This document shows positions 1 to 7,348 of a stretch of DNA of 11,798 nt, piece after piece. The stretch lies in NCBI GenBank assembly GCA_044370335.1, contig JBILVS010000089.1, forward strand, positions 1 to 11,798, given 5' to 3'. Each line of letters starts with the position of its first letter. The stretch's first letter is position 1. Position numbers and translations under genes: made by a program. The DNA comes from REEB509 sp044370335 (GTDB lineage: Bacteria; Pseudomonadota; Alphaproteobacteria; Caulobacterales; Aquidulcibacteraceae). The notes below the pieces were generated by a model, which was not told the DNA's origin, did no database searches, and saw nothing but the letters and a program-made list of their open reading frames with translations.

Positions 1-750
1 ATTGGGGATCACGTGCAGCGGTTCGCCCGCGTTTAGGACCGTAACCGACACAACGGCGGCTTCCGAAGGCGGAAGGTTGCGAGCGACGATGGTCTGCAAC
101 GCCAGCGCGATTTCGCAGGCCGGGGGGATGGGGTCGACCGCCAGGTCCGGCATCGCGGCGTGCGCGCCTTTGCCCTCAATCGTGATGATGAACTCGTTGC
201 AGGAGGCCATCATGGGGCCCGGCGCAACCGCAAAGGCGCCGACGGGCAGATTAGGCCAGTTGTGGGCGCCGAAAATGGCCTCCATGGGAAAGCGTTCGAA
301 GAGGCCGTCCTCGATCATCCGCAAGGCCCCTGTTCCGCGCTCTTCCGCCGGCTGAAAGACGAGATACGCCGTCCCGTCAAACTCTCCGAAGTGGGCCAAA
401 TGCTGCGCTGCCGCCAGAAGCATCGCGGTGTGTCCATCATGTCCGCAGGCGTGCATTTGGCCGGCCGTGCGGCTCGCGTGGTCGAAGCTGTTGTCCTCTT
501 GGATGGGCAAAGCATCCATGTCCGCCCGCAGGCCGATGGCGCGGCTGGCGGAGCCCTTGCGGATCACCCCGACCACCCCGGAGCCGCCTACCCCAGCATG
601 GGTTTCAATACCCCAGCCCTTAAGGAGCTTTTCAACCCGGTCGGCGGTGCGGTGCACGTCAAACCCGAGCTCGGGATGGGCATGCAGATCGCGGCGGACG
701 GCTACGAAGGCCGGGCTTGCCTCCGCAAGGCGCGGGTCGATGCGGATCAT
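1..750 (-). CDS. M20-family amidohydrolase (N-acyl amino acid / hippurate hydrolase type), C-terminus outside window
   Basis: Zinc-dependent peptidase of family M20, amidohydrolase branch, which hydrolyses N-acyl amino acids (hippurate, N-acetyl amino acids, IAA conjugates). 250 codons are visible of a family length near 390; the gene runs off the left edge, so the end of the dimerisation domain and the last metal ligand are missing. Seen: HPELGFD at residues 25-31, LRADMDALP 74-82, the metal-binding HACGHDGHTAM 100-110, the catalytic-base segment FQPAEE 132-137, the ligand His in GAHNWP 161-166, and GKGAHAAMP 193-201 opening the lid domain. The ATG shares ATGA with the stop of the upstream dimethylformamidase-like gene. 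A strong AGAGGA ribosome site (complement of 757-762) lies 6 nt before it, so the two are co-transcribed and coupled. Inferred role: removal of an acyl group, possibly the N-acetyl group handled by the DgcN/DgcA pair. Family assignment is firm; the substrate is unknown. Confidence 0.93.
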   Translation of the reverse strand, partial: MIRIDPRLAEASPAFVAVRRDLHAHPELGFDVHRTADRVEKLLKGWGIETHAGVGGSGVVGVIRKGSASRAIGLRADMDALPIQEDNSFDHASRTAGQMHACGHDGHTAMLLAAAQHLAHFGEFDGTAYLVFQPAEERGTGALRMIEDGLFERFPMEAIFGAHNWPNLPVGAFAVAPGPMMASCNEFIITIEGKGAHAAMPDLAVDPIPPACEIALALQTIVARNLPPSEAAVVSVTVLNAGEPLHVIPN

Positions 751-2801
751 GAGGGGTCCTCTTCGGCAGGTATCGCGAACGGGGTCGGGTCGAGAAATCT
801 CTCAAGAGCATTCCGCGCCAGCCGTCCGGCGCCGTGCTCTTCTTCCAAAGACAAGGGAAAAAACACCGATCCAACGGAAAGCGTCGCGCCCCCGGAGGGG
901 GTCTCAAAGAAGGTCAGATCGGCCCGAAGCGGGTCGGCGGCGTCGATCACGGTGTGCGTCAGTCGCTCTTCGTTGACAGGATAGAGCCCGTCGCTGAAGG
1001 GCTCTGAGCGCGCCACGACAAGGGCGTGGGCTGGCGTGCCCAGGCTTGGGTCCGCCCGGTCCAACTCATAACCGGCGGCCGCAGCAATTCCGTTGGATCG
1101 GCCGAACACGGCGCTGTCGACGCCCTCAAAAAGGAAGCTCGCGCGAGGGTCTTCTCCGGCCGGCATCCGCCTGTAAGGCTGCGTTGGCGCTTCGTCTCCC
1201 TGGGCGGAGTATCCGACGCCGACAAGTCGGTTTGGCGGCCGCCCCAGACGACGCCACAATCCGCCTAAGCCGCCGTCCGACTGGTGATGATACTCACCCG
1301 GTGGTTCCGCCCACATCCGGATGCCGCCTTCGGCGCGACGAACTTCCATCACATGGGGCGCATCCGGCAAGATCGAGACGCGCCAGTAAAAACCATTGCC
1401 GCCCAGATAGAGCAAACGGCCGCCGCGCCCTTGAAACGCTTCGATGGCGTCTAGGGTCTCGCGACATTGATACTCGGGATGCGCGCCGGTGATCAAAACC
1501 GCGCAGCCCTTGAGGGCTTGCACGCCTTCGCGGTGCAGATCGTGATCGGTGAGGACGCCGTAGGGCTCGCCGATCCGCTCGAGCCAGGCCAAAATGCGCA
1601 GATCGTCATTCAGCAGCGATTGACCGCCGGCCGCCTCGCCGAGGAAGCCGGGGGTGAGGTTGAGCGTGGGACGGCGCGTGGATACCAGCCCAATGCCGGA
1701 GCCGTCACGATGACGGCTATAGGTGGATAATCCGAAACGGCGCATCCGGCCGACGACGTCCGGGTAGGCGGCCTCAAGGGCTGGGGCGCTTGGGGAGGCC
1801 CAAAGACTGTTGGCGTAGGCAAGGTAAGACAACGTCGAGGCCAGAAAGACAATTCGCGGCGTCGTCCGAGGACGGACAAATAAGGGAATGCGGTGGGTTG
1901 GACCGCCTGAGGCATGGGTCAACGCAAGGGCATAAACGCCAGAAGAAAGGTCTTCCGGCAAAGCGATGTCATTAACGCTGGGCCAAGCGCAGTCGGCGAT
2001 GTCGTCGTCATGGAAGTGGATGGCGTCATAGTGGGCCGGCGCTTGGCGCCAGTCATGCGCTTCTCCCGTCCAGGCCGGACCCGTCACGGCGCGTTTGGGC
2101 GCATTGACCAAGGTGAGGGCGTGACCTTGCGGCCCCATGCCCGGCACGGTCTGGGTCGTCATCGCACCGCTGAAGTCCCATTGCGCGGCAAGCACGCCAT
2201 CCAGCGTGAACGCCGGGCCGCTGATTTTGCCGCTGTAGCCCAGGCCGAAGCGGAGAGGGCCTTTGATCGGCGCGGACGTCCCTTGGGCGCTGAAATTGGA
2301 TGCCGCGCGATAGGCGGCGCCTGCGCCGACCGGCACAAGCCGCAAGTGCACAAGCCCATCACTTTCAACGGACGCGGACACCTCGGTCCATTCCCGGGCC
2401 TGCAGCGGCGCGCGGACTGTCATGCCTGCGGCGCTGAACACAAGAGCCCCGTCCGACAGGCTCAAGCGAACCTTGTCCCCCCACACGAGGATATCGCCTC
2501 GATCCGTCAGTCCAGGCCAAAGGCGCAGACGCCATAACCACGCGCTGCCCAACAGGGCTTCCGGTCCTTGCGCGCACTCAGCAAAGGACCCGGCGGGCAC
2601 GTCCCTCGGCTGCAGGTCTAACATGACCGCGGAGCCGACCGCGGAAGCGACATAGGCTGTCGGTGTTGGCGCGCCTTGCAGGCCAGCCAAACGCTCAAGC
2701 TGGCATACAGTTGGCCCGTCGCCGGCCGCCATCAGCGCCACTCTGTCGCCCGGTAGGGGACTGAAGGCGTGGCAATAGCCCGCTGGGACAGACGGCATCA
2801 T
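747..2801 (-). CDS. N,N-dimethylformamidase beta-subunit-like iron amidase
   Basis: About 684 aa, resembling the large subunit of N,N-dimethylformamidase, which hydrolyses an amide at a mononuclear iron held by two tyrosines and a carboxylate. Layout: a short N-terminal stretch with the family pattern GYC..FSPLPGDRVALM (residues 8-24), a lectin-like beta region (about 90-210), then the C-terminal amidase domain from about residue 285. The metal-site segments are present: SYLAYAN (325-331), STYSRHRDGSG (359-369), GAHPEY (439-444) and GYELDR (577-582). The HPE-to-YELD glutamate spacing is 136 residues, the same as between E521 and E657 in the Paracoccus enzyme (numbers recalled). The ATG pair at 2801/2798 is preferred. 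A TTG at 2825 extends the frame by 8 residues but has no ribosome site and lies in the promoter. The family start pattern also fits the ATG. Transcribed divergently from the FAD oxidoreductase and coupled to the M20 gene. The small alpha subunit of true dimethylformamidase is not seen, so the substrate is probably another amide. Confidence 0.85.
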   Translation of the reverse strand: MMPSVPAGYCHAFSPLPGDRVALMAAGDGPTVCQLERLAGLQGAPTPTAYVASAVGSAVMLDLQPRDVPAGSFAECAQGPEALLGSAWLWRLRLWPGLTDRGDILVWGDKVRLSLSDGALVFSAAGMTVRAPLQAREWTEVSASVESDGLVHLRLVPVGAGAAYRAASNFSAQGTSAPIKGPLRFGLGYSGKISGPAFTLDGVLAAQWDFSGAMTTQTVPGMGPQGHALTLVNAPKRAVTGPAWTGEAHDWRQAPAHYDAIHFHDDDIADCAWPSVNDIALPEDLSSGVYALALTHASGGPTHRIPLFVRPRTTPRIVFLASTLSYLAYANSLWASPSAPALEAAYPDVVGRMRRFGLSTYSRHRDGSGIGLVSTRRPTLNLTPGFLGEAAGGQSLLNDDLRILAWLERIGEPYGVLTDHDLHREGVQALKGCAVLITGAHPEYQCRETLDAIEAFQGRGGRLLYLGGNGFYWRVSILPDAPHVMEVRRAEGGIRMWAEPPGEYHHQSDGGLGGLWRRLGRPPNRLVGVGYSAQGDEAPTQPYRRMPAGEDPRASFLFEGVDSAVFGRSNGIAAAAGYELDRADPSLGTPAHALVVARSEPFSDGLYPVNEERLTHTVIDAADPLRADLTFFETPSGGATLSVGSVFFPLSLEEEHGAGRLARNALERFLDPTPFAIPAEEDPS

Positions 2802-2809
2802 GACCCCAA

Positions 2810-2837
2810 TTTTCCAATTTGACAAAAGAATGGAAAA
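2810..2837. promoter_or_regulatory. Candidate operator A between the divergent amidase and FAD oxidoreductase operons
   Basis: Positions 2810-2827 read on the minus strand give TTTTGTCAAATTGGAAAA, matching the layout WTTTG-N7-GGAAAA that recurs at 6650-6667 and 9688-9705. The site is also half of a dyad: TTTTCCA (2810-2816) and TGGAAAA (2831-2837), separated by 14 bp. It covers the -35 box of the plus promoter and the -10 area of the minus promoter, so a bound regulator could control both. The likely ligand is the XRE-cupin protein encoded at 6660-7346; that link is inference. Confidence 0.55.
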
Positions 2838-2848
2838 GATTTTCTAGT
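2819..2848 (+). promoter_or_regulatory. Promoter of the FAD oxidoreductase-dgcN-dgcA operon
   Basis: A consensus -35 box TTGACA lies at 2819-2824. After an 18-bp spacer comes TCTAGT at 2843-2848, matching 4 of 6 bases of TATAAT. The expected transcript start falls at about 2855, which is the A of the gene's ATG, implying a leaderless mRNA. No ribosome site exists in front of that ATG, which agrees. Confidence 0.5.
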
Positions 2849-2855
2849 GTGTCAA
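2827..2855 (-). promoter_or_regulatory. Promoter of the amidase-M20 operon
   Basis: On the minus strand a perfect TTGACA occupies 2855-2850. A 17-bp spacer leads to CATTCT at 2832-2827, a weak -10 with 3 of 6 matches. The expected transcript start near 2820 leaves a leader of about 20 nt ending in TTGGGGTC before the ATG at 2801. It faces and overlaps the plus-strand promoter, whose -35 box is at 2819. Confidence 0.4.
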
Positions 2856-4618
2856 TGAAAACGCCGCCCGAAGACGCCGTCTCCGACGCCCCACCGCCGG
2901 AAGCCGCTGTGTGCGACGTGCTCGTCATTGGGTCTGGGGCATCGGGGTTCGCTACAGCGCTGACGGCGCGGGGCCTCGGCCTAGACGTGATGATGGTGGA
3001 CAAGGCGGCCCAGTTCGGCGGCACCACCGTGTCTTCCGCCGGCGTCATCTGGGTCCCGGGGAGCCGCCAAGCCGTGGCGGCGGGCAAAGCTGATAACCCG
3101 GCCGATGTGCTCGCTTATCTCGCGGCAGAGGGCGGCAACGCCCTCGATCGCGCCAAAGCCGAGGTTTACGCCCGGCGCGCGGCCGACATTCTCGCCTGGT
3201 TTGAAGACCACACGGCCCTTCGCTACGCCCTGGCCCCTGCGTGGCCCGACTATCACCCGAACCAACCGGGCGGAAGCGCCGGCGGTCGATCGCTGGGCCC
3301 TGTGGCGTTTGACGGCCGCACCCTGGGGGCGCATTTCCCACGGCTTCGGCTGCCTTTGGCTTCGACCATGATCCTTGGCGGTATGATCGTTGGCCGGGAA
3401 GACCTGATCCACTTCTACGGCATGCAGCGGTCGTGGACGTCATTTGTTCATGTGGGGCGCCTGTTTGCCCGTTATTGCGCGGATCGGTTGAGCTATTCCC
3501 GTGGCACGCGCCTCTCCAACGGCAGCGCGCTCATCGCCATGTTGGCGCACAGCGCCTTCAGCATCGGCGTGACACTTCATCTGAACGCCCCTTGTGAAAG
3601 GCTGACAACGGACGAAGCCGGCCGCGTGACAGGAGCCATTATCGCCGGGCGCAGCGTGACGGCGAAAGTCGCGGTTGTTCTGGCCAGTGGCGGCTTTCCC
3701 GGCAGCGCGTCATTGCGCGCCCGGTTCTATGAGCATGTTGCTCAGGGTCGAACACACCACACCTTGGCGCCTGCAGAGAACACCGGCGACGGCCTTGTGG
3801 CGGCGGGGGCAGTGGGCGCGGCCGTCGCCGAAGTCGGTCGGCAACCGGCTGCCTGGACGCCGGTGTCGCTTGTTCCCATGAAGCAAGGGCTCGTTCCGTT
3901 TCCGCACTTCTTTGATCGCGGCAAAGCGGGCTATATCGCGGTGGATCGCAGGGGCCGGCGCTTTGTCAGCGAGGCCAAGTCATATCACGACTTTGTCCCC
4001 GCCATGATCGCGGCCTGCGCCGAGGATGGGGAGATCAGCTGCCACCTCATTTGCGATGCCGAGGCGATCAAGCGCTATGGCTTGGGGATGGCTCCGCCGG
4101 CGCCCGGCAGCCTCGCTCCCCACGTTCGTTCCGGCTACATCAAGCGAGGCGAAAGCCTGCGCGATCTCGCTGGCCAGTGCGGCATTGACCCGGCAGGGCT
4201 TGAGCAAACGGTGGAAGCCTTCAACCTTCACGCCGAACACGGGGAAGACCCCGCCTTTGACAAAGGCGTCGACGTCTATGAGCGCTTCAATGGCAGCGCG
4301 GGTCAAAATCCCAACCCATGCGTGGCTCCGCTGAAACGGGCGCCGTTCTACGCCATCAAGCTTTATCCCGGAGACATCGGCTCGTTTGTCGGCCTGCGCA
4401 CCGATGCCGAAGGCCGCGCCCTGCGGGACGATGGCGGCCCGATTCCCGGCCTTTTCGTCGTGGGCAACGACGCGGCCAGCTTCATGGGCGGGGCTTATCC
4501 CGGCGCGGGGATCACGCTCGGGCCGGCGCTGGTCTTCGGCCATCTCGCCGGTCAAGCCATCGCCGCTGAGGCCGCGGCTGTCAGCCCACCACGGGCAGGC
4601 GTTGCAGTTACCGGATGA
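2855..4618 (+). CDS. FAD-dependent oxidoreductase of the KstD / fumarate reductase flavoprotein family
   Basis: 587 aa, the usual size for this family. It carries an N-terminal FAD fold with VIGSGASG (24-31), the ribose-binding acid in VDK (48-50) and FGGTTVSSAG (54-63). The FAD-closing C-terminal block is GLFVVGNDAASFMGGAYPGAG (532-552), with ITLGPAL after it. PFYAIKLYPGDIGS (497-510) is the segment where ketosteroid dehydrogenases hold a conserved tyrosine; the exact residue match is tentative. Such enzymes insert or reduce a C=C bond next to a carbonyl; steroid dehydrogenation is only one possibility and no steroid genes are nearby. No signal peptide or membrane segment is visible. The ATG at 2855 is preferred over TTG at 2819, because that TTG is the promoter's -35 box and has no ribosome site. 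First gene of the operon; its TGA overlaps an ATG of the next gene (ATGA, 4615-4618). The substrate is unknown. Confidence 0.87.
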   Translation: MKTPPEDAVSDAPPPEAAVCDVLVIGSGASGFATALTARGLGLDVMMVDKAAQFGGTTVSSAGVIWVPGSRQAVAAGKADNPADVLAYLAAEGGNALDRAKAEVYARRAADILAWFEDHTALRYALAPAWPDYHPNQPGGSAGGRSLGPVAFDGRTLGAHFPRLRLPLASTMILGGMIVGREDLIHFYGMQRSWTSFVHVGRLFARYCADRLSYSRGTRLSNGSALIAMLAHSAFSIGVTLHLNAPCERLTTDEAGRVTGAIIAGRSVTAKVAVVLASGGFPGSASLRARFYEHVAQGRTHHTLAPAENTGDGLVAAGAVGAAVAEVGRQPAAWTPVSLVPMKQGLVPFPHFFDRGKAGYIAVDRRGRRFVSEAKSYHDFVPAMIAACAEDGEISCHLICDAEAIKRYGLGMAPPAPGSLAPHVRSGYIKRGESLRDLAGQCGIDPAGLEQTVEAFNLHAEHGEDPAFDKGVDVYERFNGSAGQNPNPCVAPLKRAPFYAIKLYPGDIGSFVGLRTDAEGRALRDDGGPIPGLFVVGNDAASFMGGAYPGAGITLGPALVFGHLAGQAIAAEAAAVSPPRAGVAVTG

Positions 4619-4626
4619 GGTCCGCC

Positions 4627-5640
4627 ATGCATATGCTCGAAATCCCGCGTCCTTATCTCATTTTCATCGGCGACAATCCCGAACCGCTCGACGTGAAAAC
4701 CGGGGTGGGGATCCTCGAATGGCGCCCAGACTGGTGCATGGGCCAATACCGCTTCGACGGCGGCTGCGATCTGGGCTTGAGGGACTTTGACCCGCACACT
4801 GCGGCGGCCGCCGGAGCGGCCACCATGGTTGTCGGCGGCGCTTCCTTTGGCGGGAAACTGCCCCCGAATTGGGAAGCCGCCATCGCGGAGGCGATCGAGG
4901 CGGGCCTCAATGTCGCGTCCGGCCTGCATGACCGGCTGCACAGCCGGCCGCACTTGGTGGAGCGCGCCGCCGCCAAAGGCGTTCGGCTGTTTGATGTCCG
5001 GTCCTTGCCGCCCGGCTTTTCACCGCCGGTTGCGAGCGGGGTCCGGCGCAGCGGAAAGCGTATCCTGACGGTGGGCACCGATTGCGCTGTGGGCAAGAAG
5101 TTTACAGCTCTTGCTCTTGAGCGTGACATGCGGGCGATGGGGATGAAGGCGACCTTCCGGGCGACGGGGCAAACGGGGGTTTTGATCAGCGGCGGGGGCC
5201 TTGCGATCGACGCCATAGTCGCTGACTTTTTGGCGGGCGCTGTCGAGCTTTTGTCGCCCGACAATGAGGCTGATCATTGGGATGTCATCGAAGGGCAGGG
5301 GTCGCTGTTTCATCCAGCCTACGCCGCGGTCAGCCTTGGTCTTCTGCACGGCAGCCAGCCGGACGCTTTTGTCGTCTGCCATGAGGCGAAACGCGATCAG
5401 GTCCTGGGTTATGAAGCGTTCCCCACGCCGGACCTTCAAGCCTGCATAGACCTGCACATTGCGAACGGGCGCCGTCTCAACCCGGACATTCGCTGTATCG
5501 GCGTCAGCCTCAACACATCTCAACTCACCCCCGAAGCCAGGGCAGGGGCCCTGGCCGCGGTCGAAGAGCGCTTGGGCTTGCCCTGTGTGGATCCGGCTGT
5601 GACCGGGACAAAGCCTCTCATCGCGCAGCTGACAGCTTAA
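4627..5640 (+). CDS. dgcN: DUF1611-family protein, DgcN-type D-glutamate N-acetyltransferase
   Basis: 337 aa, typical for DUF1611. In the marine D-glutamate route DgcN acetylates D-Glu with acetyl-CoA so that DgcA can racemise the product. Seen: RPYLIFIGDNPEPLDVKTG (8-26), WRPDWCMGQ (32-40), and a P-loop-like VGTDCAVGKKFTAL (149-162), which carries Lys after GK where Ser or Thr is usual. Also GQTGVLISGGG (181-191), the acidic VIEGQGSLFHP (220-230) and a C-terminal GTKPLI (327-332). Three in-frame ATGs compete: 4615 (overlapping the upstream stop), 4627 and 4633. The one at 4627 has GAGG at 4617-4620 with a 6-nt gap and is preferred, though the family pattern would also allow 4633. It ends in TAATG shared with the next gene. 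The enzyme assignment rests on the adjacent epimerase; a related N-acylating role on another D-amino acid is possible. Confidence 0.75.
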   Translation: MHMLEIPRPYLIFIGDNPEPLDVKTGVGILEWRPDWCMGQYRFDGGCDLGLRDFDPHTAAAAGAATMVVGGASFGGKLPPNWEAAIAEAIEAGLNVASGLHDRLHSRPHLVERAAAKGVRLFDVRSLPPGFSPPVASGVRRSGKRILTVGTDCAVGKKFTALALERDMRAMGMKATFRATGQTGVLISGGGLAIDAIVADFLAGAVELLSPDNEADHWDVIEGQGSLFHPAYAAVSLGLLHGSQPDAFVVCHEAKRDQVLGYEAFPTPDLQACIDLHIANGRRLNPDIRCIGVSLNTSQLTPEARAGALAAVEERLGLPCVDPAVTGTKPLIAQLTA

Positions 5641-6611
5641 TGCGGCGCCTTTCCGTCAAGGTGGACACGCTGCCCTTGGCCGCGCCGTTTGTGATCGCGG
5701 GAGCGACCTATCTGACCACCGAAGTCCTCGTCGCGGAGATTAAAGAGGCAGGGGTGGTCGGGCGTGGAGAAGCCTGTCCGGTCGAGTACAAAGGCGAGAC
5801 CCTGTTATCGATGCAGGAGGCGATTGAAAGAGTACGGCCTGCCTTGGAGGCGGGGGCCGGGCGCGACGGCCTGCAGAGCTTGCTTGGGCCTTGCGGGGCG
5901 CGAAACGCGCTCGATTGCGCGCTTTGGGAGCTTGAGGCCAAGCGCACGGGGGCGACGGTGGCGTCCCTCGCCGCTCTTGAGAACGCGGGGTTCCAAACGG
6001 TGACGACAATTTCGCTGGGGGCCCCAGACGATATGGCCGCTGCGGCGCGAGCCTTGGATCGCTTCGAAGGCCTCAAGCTTAAGCTGTCCAACGCTCATCC
6101 CGTTGATTGCGTCGCGGCGGTGCGCAAGGAGCGCCCGGACGCCCGGCTGGTCGTCGACGTCAACGGCGGCTGGAGCCGGGGGGAGCTTCAGCTTTATGCG
6201 CCTGAATTGGCGAGGCTGGGCGTGGAGCTGATCGAACAGCCCTTGCCTTTTGATGTCCCCTTCGAGGCGGCGGATTCACCAATCCCGATCTGCGCAGACG
6301 AGGCGTGTGGCGGTCTGGCGGATTTGGCCGAACTTGCCGCCGGCTACAGCGCTGTCTGCGTGAAGCTCGACAAAACGGGCGGCCTTACGGAGGCGATCGC
6401 GGTCGTCCAGGCGGCCAGAGCGCGCGGCCTTCGCATTATGGTTTCCAACATGTTGGGCACTTCGCTCGCGATGGCTCCGGCCAGCCTTCTGGCGGGTTTT
6501 GCGGACTGGGTTGACCTGGATGGGCCGTTGCTGCTTCGCCAGGACCGCATTCCCGGTTTTCGCTTCACAGGCGATCGGGCCGCGCCATACCCCCCAGGTG
6601 TTTGGGCGTGA
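5640..6611 (+). CDS. dgcA: Enolase-superfamily epimerase, DgcA-type N-acetyl-D-glutamate racemase
   Basis: 323 aa, typical for the dipeptide-epimerase group of the enolase superfamily. These enzymes remove and return the alpha proton of an acylated amino acid at a magnesium site. Catalytic features are in order: KLK at 146-148 on the second barrel strand, metal ligands D173 (VVDVN), E199 (LIEQP) and D220 (CADEA), the opposite base K242 (VCVKLDKTGG), and DLDGPLLL (292-299) near the end. The N-terminal capping domain covers about 1-115. The start ATG overlaps the stop of the DUF1611 gene by one base (TAATG), so translation is coupled. Next to DUF1611 this is best called an N-acetyl-D-Glu racemase. 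An L-Ala-D/L-Glu epimerase of peptidoglycan recycling is the main alternative, but no murein peptide genes are present. Confidence 0.8.
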   Translation: MRRLSVKVDTLPLAAPFVIAGATYLTTEVLVAEIKEAGVVGRGEACPVEYKGETLLSMQEAIERVRPALEAGAGRDGLQSLLGPCGARNALDCALWELEAKRTGATVASLAALENAGFQTVTTISLGAPDDMAAAARALDRFEGLKLKLSNAHPVDCVAAVRKERPDARLVVDVNGGWSRGELQLYAPELARLGVELIEQPLPFDVPFEAADSPIPICADEACGGLADLAELAAGYSAVCVKLDKTGGLTEAIAVVQAARARGLRIMVSNMLGTSLAMAPASLLAGFADWVDLDGPLLLRQDRIPGFRFTGDRAAPYPPGVWA

Positions 6612-6623
6612 CGACGGCTCCTG

Positions 6624-6652
6624 TTGTCTAAAGAAACGGGCTACGCTACTTT
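6624..6652 (+). promoter_or_regulatory. Promoter of the XRE-cupin regulator gene
   Basis: TTGTCT at 6624-6629 (4 of 6 to TTGACA) and, after 17 bp, TACTTT at 6647-6652 (3 of 6). The predicted start of transcription is near 6660, on the A of the ATG, repeating the leaderless arrangement seen at 2819-2857. The boxes are weak, so the call rests partly on the parallel with that site and on the lack of a ribosome site. Confidence 0.35.
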
Positions 6653-6667
6653 TGCGGATATGGAAAA
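6650..6667 (+). promoter_or_regulatory. Candidate operator C at the start of the regulator gene
   Basis: Reads TTTTGCGGATATGGAAAA, fitting WTTTG-N7-GGAAAA. It shares TTTG, CGGATA and GGAAAA in the same order with the site at 9688-9705. It overlaps the putative -10 box and includes the ATG at 6660-6662, so binding should block transcription of the regulator's own gene: negative autoregulation, by inference. Confidence 0.55.
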
Positions 6668-7346
6668 TCTGAAAACCGACCCAGCCGCCCGAAATCCAGG
6701 GGCTACACTTCGCTCGCTGCGCCTTGCAAAGGGCTGGACCCTGGCGGACGTGAGCCGGCTGACGGGCCTTACCGTCTCCACCTTATCCAAGGTGGAGAAC
6801 GGAAAGATGTCGCTGTCCTATGACAAGATGGTGCGCATCGCGACAGGCCTTGGCATCGACATCGGCGTTCTGTTTGCTTCGCCCCCGCAGAGCAAAAGCG
6901 GGACCGTGACTGAATTTGCTCCCTCGGGGCGACGCAGCATTGCCAGGAAGGGAGACGGTCGGATTATCGAAACGGCCAACTCGCTCCAGCTTTATCCGGC
7001 TGCCGACTTGCTCAACAAGCAACTGGTCCCGATCATCGCCGAGGTGAAGGCGCGGTCGTTGAAGGAGTATGGTGAACTGCTGAGGCACGCCGGAGAGGAG
7101 TTTGTTCTCGTCCTGAGCGGCGCGATCGAACTGCACACTGAGTTCTATGCGCCGACGCTGCTGCAGGAGGGGGATTCCATCTATTTCGACAGCGGGATGG
7201 CTCACGGCTATGTGGCGGCGGCAGAGGGGCCTTGTCGCATGCTTTCCGTGATGACGACTGCGGATTGGGCGCCGGAGCTCCGAAACGGGTCTGCAGCGGT
7301 GGAGTCGTCTGGGCCGCCCGCCTTGCAGGTTATTCGGGCGGGATAG
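6660..7346 (+). CDS. XRE-family transcriptional regulator with C-terminal cupin domain
   Basis: 228 aa, a normal size for the HTH-cupin regulators that often control amine and amino acid catabolism. The helix-turn-helix spans about residues 14-71, with GATLRSLRLAKGWTLADVS (14-32) and the recognition helix in LTVSTLSKVENGKMS (37-51). A linker follows. The cupin barrel spans about 125-202, with HAGEEFVLVLSGAIELHTE (143-161) and LQEGDSIYFDSGMAHGYV (168-185), probably the sensor for a pathway compound. The ATG at 6660 is preferred over an in-frame TTG at 6624, which has no ribosome site and looks like a -35 box. A 48-bp gap follows dgcA and holds its own promoter and operator. It converges on the PhzF gene with 2 bp between stop codons. 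Probable local regulator of all operons here, because its predicted operator recurs at the other two promoter regions. Confidence 0.88.
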   Translation: MENLKTDPAARNPGATLRSLRLAKGWTLADVSRLTGLTVSTLSKVENGKMSLSYDKMVRIATGLGIDIGVLFASPPQSKSGTVTEFAPSGRRSIARKGDGRIIETANSLQLYPAADLLNKQLVPIIAEVKARSLKEYGELLRHAGEEFVLVLSGAIELHTEFYAPTLLQEGDSIYFDSGMAHGYVAAAEGPCRMLSVMTTADWAPELRNGSAAVESSGPPALQVIRAG

Positions 7347-7348
7347 GG

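Noticed and set aside
160..984. Long plus-strand open frame opposite the M20 and amidase genes
   Set aside because: It is antisense to two genes with clear catalytic motifs, has no family pattern, and results from the high GC content.
1914..2537. Plus-strand open frame of about 207 codons inside the amidase gene
   Set aside because: The opposite strand codes for the lectin-like part of the amidase; the translated frame is Arg/Gly/Ala-rich with no recognisable domain.
2802..2825. TTG start at 2825 for the dimethylformamidase-like gene
   Set aside because: No ribosome site; the stretch overlaps promoter and operator, and the family pattern begins near the ATG at 2801.
3980..4555. Minus-strand open frame opposite the FAD oxidoreductase
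   Set aside because: Shadow of a well-supported gene; no ribosome site or known motif.
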